38,248 nucleotides of DNA from NCBI GenBank assembly GCA_944392465.1, contig CALXWR010000009.1:1-38248 (forward strand), read 5' to 3'. The notes beneath the pieces were generated by a model. The model did no database searches and was not told the origin of the DNA. It worked only from the letters and a program-made list of their open reading frames with translations. Origin of the DNA: an uncultured Clostridia bacterium (GTDB taxonomy: Bacteria; Bacillota; Clostridia; TANB77; CAG-508). Shown piece by piece: positions 8,643 through 16,219 of this stretch. A program made the position numbers and the translations under genes. Numbering within the stretch: the first letter of the stretch is position 1; the number at the start of each line of letters is the position of its first letter.

Positions 8643-9923
8643 ATGGAAAGAATAGAATGTAAAAAAATAAAAGAAGAGGCATATATAGAAAAATTAGAAA
8701 ATGGTATGAAAGTTATAATTATACCAAAACATAATTTAGATAAAAAATACATTATATGGGGTACACATTTTGGCTCAATAGATAATAGATTTATTATGCC
8801 GAAAACAAATGAAGAAGTATTTATTCCTGATGGAGTAGCACATTTCTTAGAACATAAAATGTTTGAACAACCAGATGGGACAAATAGTTTAGATACATTA
8901 ATGGCATTAGGACTAGATGCTAATGCATATACAACAAATAATCATACAGCATATTTATTTGAATGTACAAATAATTTTTATAAAGGTTTAGATGAACTAA
9001 TGGATTATGTGCAACATCCATATTTTACTGATGAAAATGTAGAAAAAGAAAAGGGAATAATAGGACAAGAAATAAAAATGTATGATGATGAACCAGGGTG
9101 GAGATTATACATGAATGCATTAGATTGTATGTACAAAGATAATCCAATAAAAATAGATATTGCAGGAAGTGTAGAATCAATAAGCAAAATTACACCAGAT
9201 GTTTTATATAAATGTTATAACACATTTTATAATCCTTCTAATATGATAATGGTTGTATGCGGGGAGTTTAATCCAAGTGAAATATTAAATGAAATAAAAA
9301 GCAGATTAGTACAAAAAGAAGAGCAAGGAGAAATAAAAAGAATATATCCTGAAAAAGAAAAAGGAATAAACAAAAATTATAAAGAAGATACAATGGAAGT
9401 TAGTTTTCCTATATTTGCCATAGGTTATAAAGATGACGAAGGAATAAATAGGGATATTGTAAAAAAACATATAGCCATAGAGATATTATTAAATATGATA
9501 ATAGGAAAAAGCTCAGAGGCATATAAAGAACTATACGAAGCAGGAGAATTACTATCTGTGCCAGATTTAGATTATGAATTTGCAGAACAATATGCACACA
9601 TATTAATTTCTGGACAATCTAAAAATCCAAATAAAATAAAACAAAAAATAGAAGAAATAGTAGAGAAATATAAACAAAAAGGATTAGAAGAAGAACATTT
9701 TAACAGAATAAAGAAAAAAACATATGGAGATTATGTAGTAGAATACAATAGTGTTGGAAATATAGCTAGAATGTTTTTATCAGATAGTATGAAAAATATA
9801 AATAGTTTTGATTATATAGAAAACTTTAATGAAGTAACAAAAGAATATGTAGAGGAAATATTGAAAAATGTCTTTAAAAAAGATAATTTGGTAATGTCTG
9901 TAATAAACTGTAAAGACAAATAA
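8643..9923 (+). CDS. yfmH: M16-family zinc peptidase, catalytic partner (YfmH type)
   Basis: A 426-residue M16 metallopeptidase with the inverted zinc motif H67-F-L-E70-H71 in GVAHFLEHKMFE and the downstream third-ligand block EKGIIGQEIKMYDDEP. It is the catalytic half of the pair with the preceding gene. The cytosolic pair is likely to process peptides or proteins needed for EF-P modification, as annotated for Bacillus YfmF/YfmH; this role is transferred from family knowledge. No clear terminator follows; the next gene (Spo0E-like) begins about 145 bp downstream. Confidence 0.9.
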   Translation: MERIECKKIKEEAYIEKLENGMKVIIIPKHNLDKKYIIWGTHFGSIDNRFIMPKTNEEVFIPDGVAHFLEHKMFEQPDGTNSLDTLMALGLDANAYTTNNHTAYLFECTNNFYKGLDELMDYVQHPYFTDENVEKEKGIIGQEIKMYDDEPGWRLYMNALDCMYKDNPIKIDIAGSVESISKITPDVLYKCYNTFYNPSNMIMVVCGEFNPSEILNEIKSRLVQKEEQGEIKRIYPEKEKGINKNYKEDTMEVSFPIFAIGYKDDEGINRDIVKKHIAIEILLNMIIGKSSEAYKELYEAGELLSVPDLDYEFAEQYAHILISGQSKNPNKIKQKIEEIVEKYKQKGLEEEHFNRIKKKTYGDYVVEYNSVGNIARMFLSDSMKNINSFDYIENFNEVTKEYVEEILKNVFKKDNLVMSVINCKDK

Positions 9924-10068
9924 GTAAATGTTATAAAAGGTCGAATTAAGTAATACGAAAAGTGATAAAAACCGCTTGAAATCAACAAAAACAATTGACT
10001 AATAGAAAAAAATATGTTATTTTTGTTGTATACAAAAGAAAAAATGCAAGAAAAGGAGAGTGGTTTTT

Positions 10069-10266
10069 ATGTTAAATGATGAAATTTGTAAATTAAGAGA
10101 AAAATTAAATAATAGCATTATAAATGGACAAGATTATGAAATAACATACAAACTAAGTACAGAATTGGATTTACTTATTGCAGAATATTATAAAGCGGAA
10201 ATTATTTCTCAAAGTAAGAGAAAAGTAAGGAAAAATTTAAATAGAAAGCTTGTAAATAAAATATAA
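10069..10266 (+). CDS. Spo0E-family aspartyl-phosphate phosphatase
   Basis: A 65-residue helical-hairpin protein with the Spo0E signature S30-T-E-L-D-L-L-I-A-E-Y40 in the second helix. Family members remove phosphate from Spo0A~P and so delay sporulation. The start is the ATG at 10069: AAGGAG (10053-10058) lies 10 bases upstream, whereas the longer GTG frame at 10060 would begin almost on top of that site. AAAAACCGCT near 9966-9975 can pair with AGTGGTTTTT just before the ATG, a weak long-range occlusion of the site. Its presence supports a sporulating host. A Lys/Arg-rich tail follows the motif. Confidence 0.85.
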   Translation: MLNDEICKLREKLNNSIINGQDYEITYKLSTELDLLIAEYYKAEIISQSKRKVRKNLNRKLVNKI

Positions 10267-10395
10267 AAATATAAAATTACTACTTTAAGTAATAAGTTAT
10301 TAAAGGTTTAAATAAATTAAACATGAAAATAGATTTAAATTTAGATTATTTAATAAATTTTATTACTAAAAGTGGTATTTTTTATTGCCATTGCT

Positions 10396-10443
10396 TTTTT
10401 ATGTAATAGGAATTTCGGAGAAATTTCCTATTATATAAAAAAG
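10396..10443. repeat. Near-perfect palindromic repeat, copy 1
   Basis: The arm TATGTAATAGGAATTTC (from 10401) and its inverse GAAATTTCCTATTATATA surround a 3-nt centre. The fold extends through flanking T and A runs to a stem of over 20 bp. Copy 2 at 29305-29351 has the same centre and arms except for one or two bases. Ts precede and As follow, so it is not a plus-strand terminator. Both copies lie next to a GC-rich small-membrane-protein gene, which suggests a mobile palindromic unit or a processed RNA hairpin. The remaining intergenic stretch 10267-10519 is AT-rich with no gene seen. Confidence 0.8.
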
Positions 10444-10519
10444 AAGCTTACACCATAATTGAACTAATGAAAAAATATGCTAAATAAGCTTAAGCAATTA
10501 AAAAGCAAACCTCTTAAAA

Positions 10520-10548
10520 TTGCAAATTTACATAAAAAATGTTATAAT
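10520..10548 (+). promoter_or_regulatory. Promoter of GC-rich cassette 1
   Basis: TTGCAA at 10520-10525, a 17-bp spacer, TATAAT at 10543-10548. Just downstream the leader contains ACTTTGTTAC, also present in the leader of cassette 2 at about 28894. A GAGAGGAG ribosome site precedes the ATG at 10611. Confidence 0.6.
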
Positions 10549-10610
10549 GAAATTGTAAGTTACTTTGTTACAAGTTTAGAAATTTCCTAACAAATGAGAG
10601 GAGAATTAAA

Positions 10611-11003
10611 ATGATTCATCGGGTTTTCTTTTGGGAGGTTCTTCCCATCATGACTTGCGTGTCGTTTGGACTTCTCACGGGAGTGTTTTTCGACATCAAG
10701 TGGGCGATGTTGCTGTGCATCCTGATTCTGGGATTGCTTGCCTGCGAAGCTGGCATTGAAAGCAGTTTCATGGAGGAGGTTCCAGGGACAAAAAAGCCTA
10801 CCATGGTGTTGGACATTCTAGCATGGTTTATTGCATACCCACTGACGATTTTCGTGAAGTTCACGATTGCTAGCGTGCTTAGCAACATTCACTTCATCGT
10901 GTTTGGGCTGATGCTCGTTGGCAGTATCATTGCAATCGTCATCATCTGTGTGTATGCAAAGCACATCTGGAAAGACATCAAGTACTTTGAATACGAAGTC
11001 TAA
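10611..11003 (+). CDS. Small membrane protein of unknown function, foreign base composition (cassette 1)
   Basis: A 130-residue protein with four likely membrane segments (about 10-26, 31-47, 66-90, 92-116), a short soluble loop (ESSFMEEVPGTKKPT) between the second and third, and a charged C-terminus (KHIWKDIKYFEYEV). I do not recognise the family. Its codons are strikingly richer in G and C (CTG, ATC, GTG, GGG) than any neighbour, pointing to horizontal arrival. It has its own promoter and a GC-rich terminator, thus forming a self-contained cassette with the palindrome upstream. Cassette 2 near 28.9 kb has the same layout. Because T4SS-like genes follow on the same strand, an accessory role is conceivable, but nothing shows it. 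Confidence 0.75.
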   Translation: MIHRVFFWEVLPIMTCVSFGLLTGVFFDIKWAMLLCILILGLLACEAGIESSFMEEVPGTKKPTMVLDILAWFIAYPLTIFVKFTIASVLSNIHFIVFGLMLVGSIIAIVIICVYAKHIWKDIKYFEYEV

Positions 11004-11031
11004 GAAACAAAACAGGAGGTTGATGAAATCT

Positions 11032-11084
11032 AAAGAGGAGGCACTGGCTTCTCTTTAAGGAGGGGGCTCACCACCCCCTCCTTT
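11032..11084 (+). terminator. Tandem hairpins ending cassette 1
   Basis: The first hairpin, AAAGAGGAG/CTTCTCTTT (11032-11056), is immediately followed by a very strong one, AAGGAGGGGG/CCCCCTCCTT (11057-11082), and then a short T-run. The GC-rich stem is unlike the AT-rich terminators elsewhere in the window. An 11-codon frame with its own AGGAGGT site (11023-11058) lies over the first hairpin. Confidence 0.85.
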
Positions 11085-11095
11085 ATTACAAAAAC

Positions 11096-11111
11096 ATTAC
11101 ATTTTTGTGAT
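11096..11111. promoter_or_regulatory. ATTACA-N4-TGTGAT dyad upstream of the pilin promoter
   Basis: A 16-bp dyad about 80 bp upstream of the -35 element of the T4SS-like operon. A perfect version, ATTACA-N4-TGTAAT, lies at 30106-30121 before the adhesin gene, and a 5+5 version at 37826-37839. It is a candidate operator by recurrence only; AT-rich DNA can produce such dyads by chance. Confidence 0.3.
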
Positions 11112-11192
11112 ATTTTTATTACAAAGATGACAAAAATACAAATAATATGCTAATATAAAAAAAGCAATAAATGTATTAATATGTAAAAAAAG

Positions 11193-11221
11193 TTGAAAAA
11201 AGTAAAATCATATATTATAAT
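11193..11221 (+). promoter_or_regulatory. Promoter of the T4SS-like operon
   Basis: TTGAAA at 11193-11198, a 17-bp spacer, TATAAT at 11216-11221. The 18-mer AAAAAAGTTGAAAAAAGT around this -35 recurs exactly upstream of the hydrolase gene at 20251, the only other strong promoter inside the locus. The short leader ends in an AGAGGTG ribosome site. Confidence 0.75.
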
Positions 11222-11239
11222 GTAATAAAGAGGTGAATT

Positions 11240-11623
11240 ATGAACAAACGAAAAGTAATAGAAAATATCTTTATATTACTACTAACAGTTATATTACTAA
11301 CAGTTATAACACCTAATTACGTAAATGCAGATACTCCAAGAGAAATAGATCCATCAGATTGGAAACCTTCAGACTTAAATCCTGGCGATGTACAAGAAAT
11401 TACAGATTCAGCTAAAATAATAGTATCCTTTATAAGGTATATAGGTATTGCTGCATCTATAATTGCTATAATGATATTAGGAATAAGATTCATGTTAGGA
11501 AGTATTGAAGAAAGAGCTGAATATAAAAAGAGCATGAAAGAATTTTTAATTGGAGTTCTAATATTCTTTGCATTAAGTCAAGTTTTAGCTCTAATTATTG
11601 ATGTGGCATCTTCCTTCAAATAA
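11240..11623 (+). CDS. VirB2-like pilin subunit 1
   Basis: A 127-residue protein with an N-terminal signal peptide (hydrophobic 9-28, VNADTP), a short exported segment, and two membrane helices (about 56-76 and 95-120) separated by the charged loop GSIEERAEYKKSMKE. This hairpin layout is that of VirB2/TrbC-type pilins in Gram-positive type IV secretion systems. The loop signature LGIRFMLGS-x-E-x-x-AEYKK is shared with the two following proteins (GIKMMMGS and GIKYMMGS), so the three are paralogues. It differs from the others in its Pro/Asp-rich exported segment. It opens the locus and is followed 22 bp later by pilin 2. Confidence 0.75.
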   Translation: MNKRKVIENIFILLLTVILLTVITPNYVNADTPREIDPSDWKPSDLNPGDVQEITDSAKIIVSFIRYIGIAASIIAIMILGIRFMLGSIEERAEYKKSMKEFLIGVLIFFALSQVLALIIDVASSFK

Positions 11624-11645
11624 AAGGAGTGAGCAGAGGTGAAAA

Positions 11646-12059
11646 ATGAAAAAACAAAAAGTAATAATTAAAAGATGTATAATTATTATATTATTAATAT
11701 TAATGTTTACAGCCAATCCAACCATAGTAAAAGCAAGTGGTAGTGCAGTAATAGATGCAGGTTCAATAATTGAAGGAGCAGAAGAATTCCTTTCTGCAGG
11801 AGAGGGAGAAAACACTCCATTAGATGAGGCAGATTTTAAAGAGGTATCAAGTGTAATATATAATGTGCTATTAATATTAGGTATAATTGCAGCAGTTATT
11901 GTAGGATTGATAATAGGAATAAAAATGATGATGGGAAGTTCTACACAAAAAGCTGAAACAAAAGAATTATTAATACCATATGTGGTTGGTTGTGTAATAA
12001 TTTTTGGAGCATTTGGAATATGGAAATTAGTAGTAAATATGTTAAATCAAGCTCAGTAA
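11646..12059 (+). CDS. VirB2-like pilin subunit 2
   Basis: A 137-residue paralogue of the flanking proteins: signal peptide (residues 8-30, TIVKAS), an acidic exported stretch (EGAEEFLSAGEGENTPLDEADFKE), then two membrane helices around 70-92 and 107-132 joined by the loop MMMGSSTQKAETKELL. It has the longest exported segment of the three. GGAGTG and AGAGGTG sites precede the start. A hairpin at 12104-12122 (TTATCTC/GAGATAA) with no T-run separates it from pilin 3, which might set relative amounts of the subunits. Confidence 0.75.
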   Translation: MKKQKVIIKRCIIIILLILMFTANPTIVKASGSAVIDAGSIIEGAEEFLSAGEGENTPLDEADFKEVSSVIYNVLLILGIIAAVIVGLIIGIKMMMGSSTQKAETKELLIPYVVGCVIIFGAFGIWKLVVNMLNQAQ

Positions 12060-12164
12060 AAACAATTATACTAAATAAAAAGTATTAATTAATGATTTTA
12101 ATATTATCTCTAAAAGAGATAAATAATATATATTATTTTATTATAAAAGGAGGAAATTATTAAT

Positions 12165-12530
12165 ATGAAAAAGTCAGTAAAAATATTATCAATAGTTATA
12201 TTGTCAATAATATTACTTGCTACATTTACAGTACCTGTATTTGCAACAGATGCTAGTGTAGTTGATACATTAATGGGTGGCGGTAGTGCAGATACATCAG
12301 GGATACAAAATGTTGGTGCAAATATTATAGGTATTATTACAACAATTGGTATTATAGTTGCAGTTGGTGTACTATTAGTATTAGGTATTAAATACATGAT
12401 GGGTAGTGCTGCAGAAAAAGCTGAATATAAAAAGACAATGATACCATATTTAATTGGTGCTGTAATTATATTTGGTGCATCAGCTATAGCTAAAGCAGTA
12501 ATATCTATGTCTCAAAGTATTACTGCATAG
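12165..12530 (+). CDS. VirB2-like pilin subunit 3
   Basis: A 121-residue paralogue and the most canonical of the three: signal peptide ending VFATDA (about residue 28), a short Gly/Ser-rich segment, helix 1 (about 50-72), the loop KYMMGSAAEKAEYKKTMIPY, then helix 2 (about 90-112). An AAGGAGG site precedes it, and a strong terminator follows at 12574, so it is likely to be the most abundantly expressed pilin. By family knowledge such subunits polymerise as a pilus or line the secretion channel; whether a pilus exists here is unknown. Confidence 0.78.
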   Translation: MKKSVKILSIVILSIILLATFTVPVFATDASVVDTLMGGGSADTSGIQNVGANIIGIITTIGIIVAVGVLLVLGIKYMMGSAAEKAEYKKTMIPYLIGAVIIFGASAIAKAVISMSQSITA

Positions 12531-12573
12531 TAAAAATATTACAGATATATTACAAAAATATTACAAATATATT

Positions 12574-12608
12574 AAAAGTGCATTACAAATGCACTTTTTT
12601 TGTTTTTT
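12574..12608 (+). terminator. Terminator after the pilin genes
   Basis: The arms AAAAGTGCATT and AATGCACTTTT, with a 3-nt loop, are followed by a long T-run to 12608. It splits the pilin genes from the PrgI-to-VirB6 genes. A TATAAT at 12634-12639 may give the next unit its own start, but no good -35 is seen. Several ATTACA words crowd the stretch 12535-12590. Confidence 0.85.
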
Positions 12609-12698
12609 TATATCTTTTTAAAAAATTATCTGCTATAATATAATGTAATATATTGTGATATATTGCAAATAAAAGTATGAACGAAGGAGGAAGCATAT

Positions 12699-13043
12699 AT
12701 GGGAACATATAATTTACCGAGAAGTGTAAAAGGTGAAGGTAGAATCCTATTCATTTTTACAGGTAAAAGTATGCTATACACAGTAGGAGCTGGTACATTT
12801 GGCTTAATATTTTACTTTATTTTTCGAGCAATGGGGTTAACTATGGTAGGTATAGTAATAACCGTAATATTTGCTGTTTTAGGATTTATAATCGGAACAT
12901 TGAAAATGCCAAACTTAGCAAAATTTAAATTTGCCCAAAAAACAGGTGGGGAAAATTTAGATGACATAATAAGAAGAGCTATAAAGTTTAGAACAAAAGG
13001 AAGAAAAATATATATTTACAGGGAGGAAGAAAAGAATGGATAA
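12699..13043 (+). CDS. PrgI-family (VirB3-like) membrane protein
   Basis: A 114-residue inner-membrane protein with a short N-terminal segment, MGTYNLPRSVKGEGRILFIF, two close membrane helices (about 26-45 and 48-70), then a basic cytoplasmic tail. This is the pattern of PrgI proteins, the Gram-positive equivalent of VirB3, which usually directly precede VirB4 and help anchor it. AAGGAGG lies before the ATG, and the next gene overlaps its end by 8 bp, so the two are translationally coupled. Confidence 0.85.
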   Translation: MGTYNLPRSVKGEGRILFIFTGKSMLYTVGAGTFGLIFYFIFRAMGLTMVGIVITVIFAVLGFIIGTLKMPNLAKFKFAQKTGGENLDDIIRRAIKFRTKGRKIYIYREEEKNG

Positions 13044-14277
13044 TTTGCAAACACTAACAACAATTTTAATGGTAGTAATAATAGTAATTGTGGTATTGCT
13101 AATTGCTCTTGTAATAGTATATTTTTCTACAAAAAACAAAAAAGAGAAAAAATCAAACAAAACAGAAAAATTTACTCAAGAAGATGGAAAAGCAATTCCA
13201 AAAACCAAAACTTTTGCTGTAGAATCAGTAATGGACTTTATGGAATTCGATAGAATTGAAGACAATATGATAATTCAAAAAGATGGATTTAAATATATAA
13301 TGGTAATTGAATGTCAAGGTATAAACTATGATTTAATGTCTCAAGTTGAAAAGAATGCTGTTGAAGAAGGTTTTATACAATTCTTAAACACCATAAGACA
13401 TCCAGTTCAATTGTATGTGCAAACTAGAACAATAAATCTAGAAGGAAGCCTTCAAGGATATAGAGCGAGAGTAAAACAAATAGAAGATGATTATAATAAA
13501 CAAGAAATGAGATATAAAGAAATGAAAAGTTCAGGTAATTACACTAAAGAACAATTAGACAGAGTGTATTATGAACTTACAAAACAAAAAAACCTTACTG
13601 AATACGGTAAAGATATAATTTACTCAACAGAGAAAATGAGTTTAAATAAAAATGTATTAAACCAAAGCTATTATGTAATTGTTCCATATATTCCAGAGGA
13701 TTCAGGCACAGATGATTTTGATAAAGATGAAATAACAAATATGGCTTTCTCAGAATTATATACAAGATGTCAATCGATTATAAGAACTTTATCAGGATGT
13801 GAAGTACACGGAAGAATTTTAAGTTCTGAAGAATTAGTAGAATTACTTTATGTAGCATATAACAGAGATGAACAAGAAGTATTTGGACTAGATAGAGCTT
13901 TAAGAGCAGGATATGATGAATTATATTCAACTGCTGAAGATGTGCTTGATAAGAAAATGAGATTGTTAGATGAGAAAATTGAAGAGGAAGCATTTAACAA
14001 GGCTAACGAAAAAGTAATAGAAGCTCAATCAGCCAAAGAAAAAGCTTTACAAAAGAAACAAAACAATATGGATAACTTAATAGATAACTTAGCAAAATTA
14101 ATTATACAGCAAAACACAGATTCAGTAGGATATGATGTTGCACAAGAAGCAATAAACAGCATTAATAAAGAAAAAGAAGCAAGAAAAGCAGGAAGAAAGA
14201 AAACAAGTAAAGAAGGAGGTACTAAAGAAGATGGGCAAGAAAAAACAAAGAGAAGAAGAACAACAAAGACAGCTTAA
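13036..14277 (+). CDS. TraC/VirB4-N-like T4SS protein without ATPase motifs
   Basis: A 413-residue protein: an N-terminal membrane helix (about 11-32), a Lys-rich linker, then a soluble domain from about 65 to 290 with GFKYIMVIECQGINYDLMS and FLNTIRHPVQLYVQTRTIN, the pattern of the N-terminal (pre-ATPase) domain of TraC/VirB4 proteins. A coiled-coil-prone Lys/Glu stretch follows, and the end is a basic tail (KAGRKKTSKEG..., KRRRTTKTA). There is no Walker A or B. It overlaps PrgI by 8 bp and the true VirB4 by 47 bp, so the three are made together. It may be a VirB4 docking partner, fixing the ATPase to the membrane; this is inference. Confidence 0.7.
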   Translation: MDNLQTLTTILMVVIIVIVVLLIALVIVYFSTKNKKEKKSNKTEKFTQEDGKAIPKTKTFAVESVMDFMEFDRIEDNMIIQKDGFKYIMVIECQGINYDLMSQVEKNAVEEGFIQFLNTIRHPVQLYVQTRTINLEGSLQGYRARVKQIEDDYNKQEMRYKEMKSSGNYTKEQLDRVYYELTKQKNLTEYGKDIIYSTEKMSLNKNVLNQSYYVIVPYIPEDSGTDDFDKDEITNMAFSELYTRCQSIIRTLSGCEVHGRILSSEELVELLYVAYNRDEQEVFGLDRALRAGYDELYSTAEDVLDKKMRLLDEKIEEEAFNKANEKVIEAQSAKEKALQKKQNNMDNLIDNLAKLIIQQNTDSVGYDVAQEAINSINKEKEARKAGRKKTSKEGGTKEDGQEKTKRRRTTKTA

Positions 14278-16210
14278 TGATTATACAAAACCAGATGAAT
14301 TTCAAATTTTAAAGAAGAAAACTATAAAAGAACTTATTGCTCCTTCTGGAATTGATGCTACAAATATAGATCACCTTGAAATAATCTCTAATGTTACAAG
14401 ATATGCAAGAAGCTTCTTTGTATCAACACTTCCAAGAATGTGTACATTCCCAGATTTATTTAGAGATATGTATTTATTTGGAGATATTAACACATCTATA
14501 TACATAAATCCAATTCCAGAATCAAGATCACAAAATGAATTAAACAGAGTAATAAACGAAATTGAAACAGAAAGAATTGTTGCTCAGGATAGAGGAAATA
14601 TCAATAGAGAATCAGACTTGGGACAAAAAAGATTAGAAGCAGAAGAATTAAGAGATGAAATTGCTGCGGGGTTTAATAAATTATATGAAGCTTCAATTGT
14701 ATCTACTTTATTTGCATATAGTCTAGAAGATTTGGAAAGATTTACAAAATTATTATCTACAGAAATGTCTAAATCATTAGTTTCTATAAAAAGTGCATGG
14801 GGTATGCAAGAAGAAGCATTCAAATCGAACTTGCCATTAATGGATGATAAAGTTAAAAAAACACATACATTTGATAGGAGATCAATGGGAACAGTATTTC
14901 CATTTACAACCTCAGAAGTTGGACATTCAACAGGTGTACCACTAGGAATAAACAAACAAACTGGAGTACCAGTATTATTTGATAATTTCCACAGTTCGCT
15001 TACAAATTATAACATGGTTATATTTGCTAAATCTGGTGCTGGTAAGTCTGTTACAATGAAAACATTAGTATCTAGATCAGCTGTTTTAATGGGTGTACAA
15101 AGCTTAGCACTTGATGCAGAAGGTGAATATAGCATAGTGGCAGAAAGCTTAGGAGGAATAAATGTAGTTATAAGTCCTTCTTCAAAAACAGTTATAAATA
15201 TATTCGATATTGAAACAGAAGTAGTAAAAGATGAAATTACAGGCAGAGAGAAAATAGTATTAAATGTTGAAAACAAGGTAGAGGACGTTACACAAGCTTT
15301 ACTTACAATGGCTAAAGGAAGTACAAGAAGTGAAGAAGTTAATGAACTTACAAAGCAAATTATTGCAGAATCAGTTGCAGAAGAATATGCTGCACATGGA
15401 ATAAATAGTGATCCAAATAGTTTATTTGAAGCAGGTACAGCAGGCAACTTATCAGGAAACATGCTAGGAAGAAAGAAAAAAGACATGCCAACTATAGGTT
15501 CATGGTACAGAAGAATACAAAAGAAAGCAGATGATAACAAAAACCAAGATTATAACTTCCATTATAGTTATTTGTTAAAGGTTATGAAACAATATATAAG
15601 AGAATATGATGGACAGATGGCTTATTTTGATGGACAATCAACATTTGACTTGTTAGAAGGTGCACTATTTATCAACTTAGACATATCACAATTAGAAGAA
15701 AAGTTTGCGAGACCACTTGCGCAACAAATATTACTAGAATGGATATGGGAAAAATATGTTAAGAAAAATAGTGAGGATAAATCAAAAGCAGCTAAGAAAA
15801 GAGTTCTAGTTGATGAGGCATGGATGTTACTTCCATTCCCAGAAGCTGTAGATTTCTTAAATACAATGGCAAGACGTGCTAGAAAAAGAAATGTATCACT
15901 TGCAATTATTTCAAAAAGATTTCAAGACTACTATGAAAAGCCAGAAGCACAAGCAGTTTTAACATCTTCAGATACAAAATTATTTTTAGCACAGGACAAA
16001 TCCGAAATTCAATACTTAAAAGAAGTATTTAAACTAAGTGAAGGAGAAGCAAACTTTTTAGTTACATGTCTAAAAGGAGAAGGATTATTAAAAGTAGGAG
16101 GAGACAGTGCAATTATTCAAATCAAGCCTACTGCAAAAGAATTTGAGTTCGTTGAAACAAACTTAAACAAACTAGTACAAAGAGGAAAAAGAACGAACAA
16201 TAGGTATTAG
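14231..16210 (+). CDS. VirB4-family T4SS ATPase
   Basis: A 659-residue soluble P-loop ATPase that powers pilus assembly and substrate transfer in type IV secretion. Walker A is AKSGAGKS at 266-273 and Walker B is VLVDEAWMLL near 523-533, followed by the RecA-fold sensor ISKRFQDYYE. The N-terminal 220 residues form a standard VirB4 domain (FFVSTLPRMCTFPDLFRDMY). The length is normal, so this is a complete VirB4 even though the preceding gene also resembles a VirB4 N-domain. The start is set by AAGGAGGT ten bases before the ATG, inside the previous gene. VirB6 follows 9 bp after the stop. Confidence 0.92.
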   Translation: MGKKKQREEEQQRQLNDYTKPDEFQILKKKTIKELIAPSGIDATNIDHLEIISNVTRYARSFFVSTLPRMCTFPDLFRDMYLFGDINTSIYINPIPESRSQNELNRVINEIETERIVAQDRGNINRESDLGQKRLEAEELRDEIAAGFNKLYEASIVSTLFAYSLEDLERFTKLLSTEMSKSLVSIKSAWGMQEEAFKSNLPLMDDKVKKTHTFDRRSMGTVFPFTTSEVGHSTGVPLGINKQTGVPVLFDNFHSSLTNYNMVIFAKSGAGKSVTMKTLVSRSAVLMGVQSLALDAEGEYSIVAESLGGINVVISPSSKTVINIFDIETEVVKDEITGREKIVLNVENKVEDVTQALLTMAKGSTRSEEVNELTKQIIAESVAEEYAAHGINSDPNSLFEAGTAGNLSGNMLGRKKKDMPTIGSWYRRIQKKADDNKNQDYNFHYSYLLKVMKQYIREYDGQMAYFDGQSTFDLLEGALFINLDISQLEEKFARPLAQQILLEWIWEKYVKKNSEDKSKAAKKRVLVDEAWMLLPFPEAVDFLNTMARRARKRNVSLAIISKRFQDYYEKPEAQAVLTSSDTKLFLAQDKSEIQYLKEVFKLSEGEANFLVTCLKGEGLLKVGGDSAIIQIKPTAKEFEFVETNLNKLVQRGKRTNNRY

Positions 16211-16219
16211 GGGGGAGAT

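Noticed and set aside
10396..10443. Palindrome copy 1 read as a terminator of the Spo0E-like gene
   Set aside because: T-run precedes and A-run follows the stem on the plus strand, the wrong polarity, and copy 2 lies right after a proper terminator.
14584..15540. Minus-strand frames of 123 and 177 codons opposite virB4
   Set aside because: The plus-strand VirB4 has both Walker motifs and full family length; the antisense frames have no ribosome site or recognisable domain.
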